Below are positions 6,576-10,407 of a stretch of DNA of 10,407 bases, one piece after another. The number at the start of each line of letters is the position of its first letter. Position 1 is the first letter of the stretch. The stretch is from an uncultured Ellagibacter sp. (lineage in GTDB: Bacteria > Actinomycetota > Coriobacteriia > Coriobacteriales > Eggerthellaceae), in contig NZ_CAKUAL010000066.1 of NCBI RefSeq assembly GCF_934636505.1, positions 1 through 10,407 on the forward strand. Direction: 5' to 3'. Both the position numbers and the translations under genes were made by a program. The notes under the pieces were generated by a model. That model searched no databases. It was not told the DNA's origin and saw only the letters and a program-made list of their open reading frames with translations.

Positions 6576-8345
6576 CTATTCCACGACGCCCTTGATGGGG
6601 TCTTCGATCTGCAGCGTCATCACATTGATGAAGCCGTGGTCGGTGATGGCGTACGCGGGCAGCGCCGCCAGGCAGATGAAGGAGAGGAACATGAACGGGA
6701 TGGAGATGATGCAGCCGCGCTCGGCGCAGGCGGCGTTGAGAGCGTTCTTCCGCGCCGCGAGCTCCTCGCAGGAGAGGTCGGTGAGCAGGCCGCAGACGGG
6801 GTATTCCACGCACTCGATGACTTCCCCGCCGTCAACCAGGCACTGCCCGCCGCCGATTTCGATTATGTGGTTCACGGCGACCGCCATGTCCTCGAAGTTC
6901 GTGCCCATGACGATTACGTTGTGGTTGTCATGTCCGACCGAGGAGGCGATGGCGCCGCTTGTCATGTGGAAGCCGCCCATGAACGCGCGGCCGACGTTGC
7001 CGTTGATTCCGTAGCGCTCGACCTGCGCGATGTAGAGAACGTCTTGGGAAACGTCGCAGGCTACGTAGCCGTCCTTGCACTCGAGCTCGACCTCGCGCGG
7101 CTGCGTGACGGGGATCCATGGGAGCGTGTCCATGCAGGTCACCTTCACGCGCTTGGCGCCTTCGGGGGCGGCGATCTTGAAGCTGTCGGGCGTGATGGGG
7201 TTCAAGAGCTTCGTGGTGTTGAGCAGGCAGGGGTCGTGGGTTGCCTTCTCGTAGTGAACGAGCAGCTCGCCGTGGTCGACGACTTGCTTGCCGCGCGAGA
7301 AGACGCTTACGACCTGGAAGTCCTCGGCGGTGTCGCCCGAGACGATGTTCACGTCGGCGCGCTTTCCGGGTGCGAGCGCTCCGATATCGGTGAGCTCGAA
7401 AGCGCGCGCGGCGTTGATGGTGACCATCTGGATTGCCTTCGCGAACGGCACGCCAGCTTCGAGGGCGAGCTTCAGATGATGGTCAAGATGCCCCGTCGAC
7501 GCCAAGTCGCAGCAATGCAAGTCATCGGTGACGATGCTCATCATGGAGGTGTCGATATCCTTGCCGACGATGCATTTCAGCTGGTCGGAGAGGGTGCGAG
7601 CGGCGGAGGACTCACGCAGCATCGCGTGGACGCCCGCGCGTGCGCGGTCCATGATGTCGTCGGCGGAAAGCGCCTCGTGGCAGGTGGAGATGCCGGCGGC
7701 GACACATTTGTTGAGGTCCTTGCCTTTCATCTCGACGAGATGCCCTTGCGCGGTCATGCCCTTCATCGAGGCGACGTTGTCGAGCGATTCGAGTAGATCG
7801 GGCAGCTCGGCGAGAACATAGGGACCGACACATTCGGAGATGCCCACGGCGTCGGGGCGCTTCAGCGCCTCGCGGATGATCTCGGGGTTGAACTTGCCGC
7901 CGCTCGTCTCGAGCGCAGGCGAGAAGGGCACATGCGATGGCACGACGAAGTACAGATTGAGATCGGTGGCCTCGTTTTCCTCAAGCACGGCCTCGATGCC
8001 GGGAAGACCAGACACCACGCCGACCTCGTGAAGGTCGGTCATGATGGAGGTGGTGCCATGCTTGAGCACGGCTTCCGCGAAGGGGCGGATGGCAAGGTCG
8101 GAGCTTTCGGGATGGATATGCCCGTCGATGAAGCCCGGGGTGATGAAGGCGCCCTCGGCGTCGATCGTGCGCGTGCCCTCGCCGATGCAGTAGTCGACAT
8201 CGCCGACCGCCGCGATGGTTTGGTTGCTAATCGCCACGCCGCCGTCGTAGATCTCGCCCGTGTAGACGTTAACGATGCGACCGCCCGTGATGACCACGTC
8301 GGCCGGCTTGGTTCCACCTGCAACGCTCAGAAGTTCCCTGTCCAT
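6576..8345 (-). CDS. ade: Adenine deaminase (Ade/AdeC type)
   Basis: 589 residues, practically the length of the E. coli enzyme (588). It converts adenine to hypoxanthine and ammonia and uses a binuclear metal centre. ATG 8345 follows a strong AAAGGAAAG. Motifs: TPGFIDGHIHPESS with H76, H78 and E80; GISECVG with the likely bridging E171; AQGH with H202; TCHEALSADD with H223; and SIVTDDLHCCDL with D274 and D275. NAARAFELTDIGALAPGKRADVNIV (about 311-335) is the amidohydrolase C-terminal signature. The Ade-specific C-terminal domain contains SSVGHDNHNVIVMGTN (about 468-483) and LSFICLAALPAYAITDHGFINV near the end. The two adjacent cysteines in DDLHCCDL are a small local oddity whose family frequency I cannot judge. 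It is the first gene of an ade-guaD operon and is preceded by a long structured leader with a terminator, so expression is probably controlled by attenuation. Confidence 0.96.
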   Translation of the reverse strand: MDRELLSVAGGTKPADVVITGGRIVNVYTGEIYDGGVAISNQTIAAVGDVDYCIGEGTRTIDAEGAFITPGFIDGHIHPESSDLAIRPFAEAVLKHGTTSIMTDLHEVGVVSGLPGIEAVLEENEATDLNLYFVVPSHVPFSPALETSGGKFNPEIIREALKRPDAVGISECVGPYVLAELPDLLESLDNVASMKGMTAQGHLVEMKGKDLNKCVAAGISTCHEALSADDIMDRARAGVHAMLRESSAARTLSDQLKCIVGKDIDTSMMSIVTDDLHCCDLASTGHLDHHLKLALEAGVPFAKAIQMVTINAARAFELTDIGALAPGKRADVNIVSGDTAEDFQVVSVFSRGKQVVDHGELLVHYEKATHDPCLLNTTKLLNPITPDSFKIAAPEGAKRVKVTCMDTLPWIPVTQPREVELECKDGYVACDVSQDVLYIAQVERYGINGNVGRAFMGGFHMTSGAIASSVGHDNHNVIVMGTNFEDMAVAVNHIIEIGGGQCLVDGGEVIECVEYPVCGLLTDLSCEELAARKNALNAACAERGCIISIPFMFLSFICLAALPAYAITDHGFINVMTLQIEDPIKGVVE

Positions 8346-8377
8346 GCGCTTTCCTTTCGCGTAACCGCTCTCGTCTT

Positions 8378-8518
8378 CTAAAACGCAAAAGCGCACAGAG
8401 CTTTTCGCCCTGCGCGCTTATCGCCAAGTGAAATATGTCGTGTCGCTCGAAGCCCCGCACGAAGATGGCGCGATTTCCCCTTTTTTCCATGGGAATTGAG
8501 GGGCGCGGAGGCCGGCAT
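8378..8518 (-). CDS. Possible 46-residue leader peptide upstream of ade
   Basis: ATG 8518 is preceded at 5 nt by AGGAAAGG (8524-8531), one of the better ribosome binding sites in the window. The frame encodes MPASAPLNSHGKKGKSRHLR and onward, basic in character, and ends KALCAFAF-stop. Its last codons run through the right arm of the leader terminator, and its stop overlaps the T-run, so ribosome movement could open that hairpin. Against it: third positions are not GC-biased, and a different frame here (ATG 8490) is more GC-biased at third positions. I see no run of regulatory codons. Treat it as a hypothesis for translation-coupled attenuation. Confidence 0.25.
   Translation of the reverse strand: MPASAPLNSHGKKGKSRHLRAGLRATRHISLGDKRAGRKALCAFAF
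8380..8419 (-). terminator. Intrinsic terminator inside the ade leader
   Basis: On the minus strand AAGCGCGCAGGGC (8407-8419) pairs with GCTCTGTGCGCTT (8389-8401): 13 bp including two G-U pairs, loop GAAAA. It is followed by TTGCGTTTT, so the T-run with the stem end is TTTTGCGTTTT over 8380-8390. It lies only 34 nt upstream of the ade start codon and well after the candidate promoter. The upstream gene already has its own strong terminator at 8643-8696. This makes an attenuation role more likely than a simple gene end. Confidence 0.75.
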
Positions 8519-8591
8519 ATGAGCCTTTCCTGTTGCTATGCAGGGGAAATGCACTGTCTCGACGCTCCTTTTCGTCTAACGACATGGGCGA

Positions 8592-8620
8592 ACTATATCA
8601 CGCCTGCGCTCGCAAGTCCA
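8592..8620 (-). promoter_or_regulatory. Candidate promoter of the ade-guaD operon
   Basis: The minus strand shows an extended -10, TGA-TATAGT (8592-8600). TGGACT (8615-8620), four of six matches to the -35 consensus, lies at exactly 17-bp spacing. It lies between the terminator of the upstream gene and the structured leader. Expected transcription start is near 8585. Confidence 0.5.
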
Positions 8621-8642
8621 CGCGTCGCTGCGGTTCGCGCTG

Positions 8643-8696
8643 CAAACAAGATGCGCCCCCGAGCGCGCGAGAACGCTCGGGGGCGCATCTTGTTTG
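8643..8696 (-). terminator. 23-bp perfect inverted repeat, strong (bidirectional) terminator
   Basis: 8643-8665 and 8674-8696 are exact reverse complements (23 bp) with an 8-nt loop, CGCGAGAA. The arms start with CAAACAAG and end in a very GC-rich CCCCCGAGCG. Read on the minus strand the stem ends in CTTGTTTG, so the U-rich tail is part of the stem. It begins about 45 nt after the stop of the DUF4177-like gene at 8741, which it most likely terminates. Confidence 0.85.
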
Positions 8697-8740
8697 TGCG
8701 TGCGAGGGCGCGGGGCACGAAGCTTCCCAGCGCGCCCGCG

Positions 8741-9013
8741 TTAGTTCATGCGCTCGAACACGAGATTGCACACGGTTCGATCGCCGCCGCCGATGCCGGT
8801 GGATCCCGCCGTCGACTGCGCGAACGTGTGAAGGCGGTAACCTTCGGCGTACTGCTGGTTGCAAAGCTCCTCGATCTCGGCGAAGTTCTTCGATCCCTTG
8901 CCGACGAACTTCTCCCTCAGAACGACCTGCATAACGCGATATTGACCTGTTCCAGTATTGATTTTCCCAGCCTCGTCGTTAAAGCTGCCCATGACGTTGT
9001 CCATGAATCCCAT
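8741..9013 (-). CDS. DUF4177-like small cytoplasmic protein
   Basis: 90 residues. AAAGGAG (9019-9025) lies 5 nt before ATG 9013; a second Met at residue 4 is less well placed. After a short N-terminal segment (MGFMDNVMGSFNDEAG), residues about 25-89 fit the DUF4177 pattern: YRVMQVVLREKF, then a helix with FAEIEELCNQQYAEGYRLHTF (matching the family's L-N-E-x-A-x-x-G-W/Y core), then a Gly/Ser/Thr-rich loop, and a final strand TVCNLVFER. DUF4177 proteins are small alpha/beta units of unknown function, often attached to zinc-ribbon or membrane segments; this copy has neither. It appears monocistronic, with its own extended -10 promoter and a strong terminator. No function can be assigned. Confidence 0.8.
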   Translation of the reverse strand: MGFMDNVMGSFNDEAGKINTGTGQYRVMQVVLREKFVGKGSKNFAEIEELCNQQYAEGYRLHTFAQSTAGSTGIGGGDRTVCNLVFERMN

Positions 9014-9036
9014 GTCGGCTCCTTTCGATGGTCGAC

Positions 9037-9051
9037 ACCAGCTAGGCTGGT
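9037..9051. promoter_or_regulatory. Small palindrome in the leader of the DUF4177-like gene
   Basis: ACCAGC-TAG-GCTGGT is a perfect 6-bp dyad with a 3-nt centre. It falls at about +7 to +21 relative to the start predicted from the -10 at 9065-9070. It could be an operator or an mRNA-stabilising hairpin. The sequence does not decide between them. Confidence 0.35.
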
Positions 9052-9064
9052 CTTTACATGCAAA

Positions 9065-9073
9065 ATAATACCA
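9065..9073 (-). promoter_or_regulatory. Candidate extended -10 promoter of the DUF4177-like gene
   Basis: The minus strand reads TGG-TATTAT, identical to the candidate ychF promoter at 5141-5149, 51 nt upstream of the start codon at 9013. No -35 hexamer is convincing. Confidence 0.5.
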
Positions 9074-9149
9074 ACGAGCTCGGCAACCCCATGTCTCAAA
9101 AGAGGGACATTAGAAGATCTACTGGCCAATGTCGGGCAGCAGTTGGCTT

Positions 9150-9189
9150 CCCGGTTTTGACGAATCAATATGCAAACGTCAAACCAGGG
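9150..9189. repeat. Imperfect inverted repeat in the GNAT/DUF4177 intergenic region
   Basis: CCC-GGTTTTGACG (9150-9162) pairs with CGTCAAACC-A-GGG (9177-9189), with one bulged T and one bulged A, around a 14-nt AT-rich loop (9163-9176). Neither strand has a T-run after it, so it is a poor intrinsic terminator. A regulator site or a structured transcript end for the acetyltransferase gene are possible. The rest of 9074-9297 shows nothing I can support as a gene. Confidence 0.45.
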
Positions 9190-9297
9190 GAAAACTCCTT
9201 GCGACGCTCATCGCGCAGACTCTTCGCCTTGATAGGACGGTGATGGACCCGCCGCCGTGGCGCGAGCACCCCGATGCCCCTGAAGAACGTTAGGAAC

Positions 9298-9837
9298 CTA
9301 TAGGAAGCTCCATTTCTCCCGACTCAGATACGTGAAGTGTTCGGTGCGCACATCGCCGATAAGAGGGCAATCGACGCCTTCCTCGGTATGATGGAAGGTG
9401 AATCCGCACTTCTCCTGGACGCGCTTCGACTTCCCGTTGCCGTCGTAGTAGCCGCACCAAAGTGCCGTGCAGCCGAGGTCCTCGAAAGCATGTCGTTGAA
9501 TTTCGCGAACCGCCTCCGGGATGTAGCCGCGGCCCCAGAACGGGACGCCGATCCAAAAACCGATCTCCATCTCCGTAGGCGGCGCGGCGATCTGGGTCTG
9601 CTCAGGCGGGATGAGGCCGATGCTTCCGATGGCGCGCCTGTCCTCTTTTAGGCACACCGCGTACGTCTCCTCGGCGGAAAAGACGTCGCGGATGATCTCC
9701 CGGCTGTTCTCGATGCTCGTATGAACAGGCCACCCTGCGGTAGGGCCCACTTCTGGGTCGCTGGCATAGCGATAGAGGTCCTCGGCATCGGATTCCATCC
9801 AAGGGCGCAAGAGCAATCTCTCGGTTTCAAGCATCAT
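9298..9837 (-). CDS. GNAT-family N-acetyltransferase, RimJ/RimL type
   Basis: 179 residues, typical for the Acetyltransf_3 group. The start is a double ATG (9837/9834) behind GAGGGGG at 6-nt spacing. ETERLLLRPWMESDAEDLYRYASDPEV (about 4-30) is the classic N-terminal strand and helix of RimJ/RimL-like enzymes. AIGSIGL (about 69-75) forms the next strand. IGFWIGVPFWGRGYIPEAVREI (about 92-113) holds the acetyl-CoA pyrophosphate loop (R/Q-x-x-G-x-G/A, here WGRGYIPEA). NGKSKRVQEKCGF (about 133-145) is the conserved helix and strand near the C-terminus. These proteins acetylate N-terminal or small-molecule amines using acetyl-CoA. Whether this one acts on a ribosomal protein, an antibiotic or a metabolite cannot be told. 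It stands alone between two intergenic regions and borders an IS remnant. The interval 9838-10074 upstream shows no convincing gene. Confidence 0.92.
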   Translation of the reverse strand: MMLETERLLLRPWMESDAEDLYRYASDPEVGPTAGWPVHTSIENSREIIRDVFSAEETYAVCLKEDRRAIGSIGLIPPEQTQIAAPPTEMEIGFWIGVPFWGRGYIPEAVREIQRHAFEDLGCTALWCGYYDGNGKSKRVQEKCGFTFHHTEEGVDCPLIGDVRTEHFTYLSREKWSFL

Positions 9838-10074
9838 CAGTTACCCCCTCGTTTTCTTCAGCTATCTCCCATGCCGCGGATCGAGGCGCAATCCCGGCAC
9901 CGCGTCAAAGCCCGAAAGGCAATGTTCCAGCTACCGCTCTCGTCGATGAACGCAGCAGCCCAACGCGTATTTCCAGCACCGAACAGGATAGAGCAGCCTC
10001 CCCCTCTTTCTTTCCCAATCCAACGAATACACCGCAAGCCCACCGCCGCCAGCGCAATCTCCAGATGTAATCAG

Positions 10075-10407
10075 GGACAACTATGCTGTAATGATTTAGG
10101 ATATAGGCAAAAAAGTGTGTCCCGGGCTATTCGCCGGCATGGGACCACGGATCGCTCGAGTGGAACTCGCTCCACACCACCGCGTCGCCCCATCTCGCCA
10201 CGGACTCGTCCCTTGCGCCGAGCTCGGCGGCCTTCTCGTCAGGCCGTCTATGTCGTCGTCTGTCGGCATGTCCCTCAGGATGCTCTCGGGCGGAGGCGGG
10301 CACTCGAGCCTGCTCGCGCAGTACCAGAACACGGCTTTGACCATATGGTCCAGCCTCATGCCCCTGTGCTCGTCCAGCACGATCCTTATCTGCCTGTTCA
10401 CCCCGCC
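10075..10407 (-). mobile_element. End of an insertion sequence (IS1249/IS256-like), continues beyond right edge
   Basis: The transposase remnant runs inward from the right edge. Its stop is followed on the minus strand by CCGGGACACACTTTTTTGCC and then an AT-rich stretch ending in TTGTCCC. I place the element end near GGGACA at 10075-10080 because such elements usually end soon after the stop and GGGACA is a plausible terminal sequence. The matching opposite end is outside the window, so the boundary is inferred. Confidence 0.45.
10127..10407 (-). pseudogene. Frameshifted C-terminal part of an IS1249-like (IS256 group) transposase
   Basis: Entering from the right edge, the minus strand reads GGVNRQIRIVLDEHRGM, then HMVKAVFWYCASRLECPPPPESILRDMPTDDDIDGL. 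This matches my memory of the C-terminal region of IS1249-family transposases (EGGVN-x-QIR, HRGM, KAxFWxC, MPTDxDI). After DGL (near 10241-10245) that frame turns into arginine/proline/serine-rich nonsense ending at 10096. Another frame then reads DEKAAELGARDESVARWGDA followed by VVWSEFHSSDP and a stop at 10127-10129. This is the expected WGDxVVWxEFH family ending. Loss of one base in the Leu codon before DEK explains the break. The catalytic DDE core lies outside the window. A sequencing error cannot be excluded. Confidence 0.75.

Larger units (their letters stand above)
8346..8585 (-). promoter_or_regulatory. Long structured 5' leader of the ade-guaD operon, candidate attenuator or riboswitch
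   Basis: If transcription starts near 8585, the leader is about 240 nt. Its first half can form hairpin A: minus-strand TTTCCCCTG, 8541-8549, with CAGGAAA, 8526-8532, CC bulged. It can also form hairpin B: CGCGCCCCT, 8499-8507, with AGGGG and CGCG in 8469-8481, AAAT bulged. A competing perfect 8-bp helix, ATTTCCCC (8543-8550) with GGGGAAAT (8473-8480), excludes both A and B. The leader ends in the terminator at 8389-8419. I looked for the conserved core of the classical purine riboswitch (the TATAA / CCGTAAA / GACTACG elements) and did not see it. The structures were found by eye and their energies were not calculated. Confidence 0.4.

Noticed and set aside
8269..8490. 73-residue minus-strand ORF starting MEKRGNRAIF
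   Set aside because: It overlaps the leader terminator and the ade start, lacks a good ribosome binding site, and its second half is an Arg-rich shadow of ade.
8346..8585. Classical purine, preQ1 or cobalamin riboswitch in the ade leader
   Set aside because: None of the conserved core strings I know for these classes is visible on the minus strand, so I only call an unclassified candidate.
9129..9293. 54-codon plus-strand ORF (MSGSSWLPGFDES... ending DPPPWREHPDAPEER)
   Set aside because: No ribosome binding site, crosses the 9150-9189 inverted repeat and converges on the acetyltransferase gene; no family recognised. A fragment of an older gene is possible but unsupported.
9858..10043. 61-residue minus-strand ORF upstream of the acetyltransferase gene
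   Set aside because: No ribosome binding site, odd Cys/Arg/Gly/Trp composition and no recognisable family; probably chance.

Overview
The window is GC-rich, gene-dense bacterial chromosome. The Coriobacteriia-like style (high-GC third positions, strong AAGGAG-type ribosome binding sites, TGnTATTAT-type -10 boxes, an IS1249/IS256-like transposase remnant) makes a gut actinobacterium of the Eggerthellaceae type my best guess. That is inference; no rRNA or other taxonomic marker is present.

Layout. Positions 1-744 (minus) hold the N-terminal two thirds of a metal-dependent amidohydrolase that runs off the left edge. A divergent promoter region (745-970) separates it from a plus-strand pair, an XpaC-family membrane protein (971-2122) and a TelA/YaaN-family protein (2184-3350). 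Next comes a 376-nt region without a convincing gene, which contains an imperfect 28-bp inverted repeat enclosing about 100 nt (3544-3699). After it lies a small AT-richer two-helix membrane protein (3727-3951). A hairpin at 3981-3998 terminates the converging ychF gene (4006-5070, minus).

Upstream of ychF on the same strand is a purine-salvage operon, transcribed ade (8345 to 6576) then guaD (6567 to 5182), with only 8 nt between the genes. Ade makes hypoxanthine from adenine and GuaD makes xanthine from guanine, so together they feed both purine bases into salvage or degradation. The operon has a long leader of about 240 nt behind an extended -10 promoter. The leader contains mutually exclusive pairings, a short ORF with a good ribosome binding site, and a 13-bp intrinsic terminator just before ade. 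I rate this the most interesting feature: a possible attenuator or riboswitch that does not show the classical purine riboswitch core.

Further right are a 23-bp perfect terminator hairpin (8643-8696), a DUF4177-like small protein (8741-9013), an unexplained inverted repeat (9150-9189), a RimJ/RimL-type GNAT acetyltransferase (9298-9837), and the frameshifted C-terminal end of an IS transposase (10127-10407), which continues past the right edge. I found no tRNA, rRNA, CRISPR array or clear defence system.
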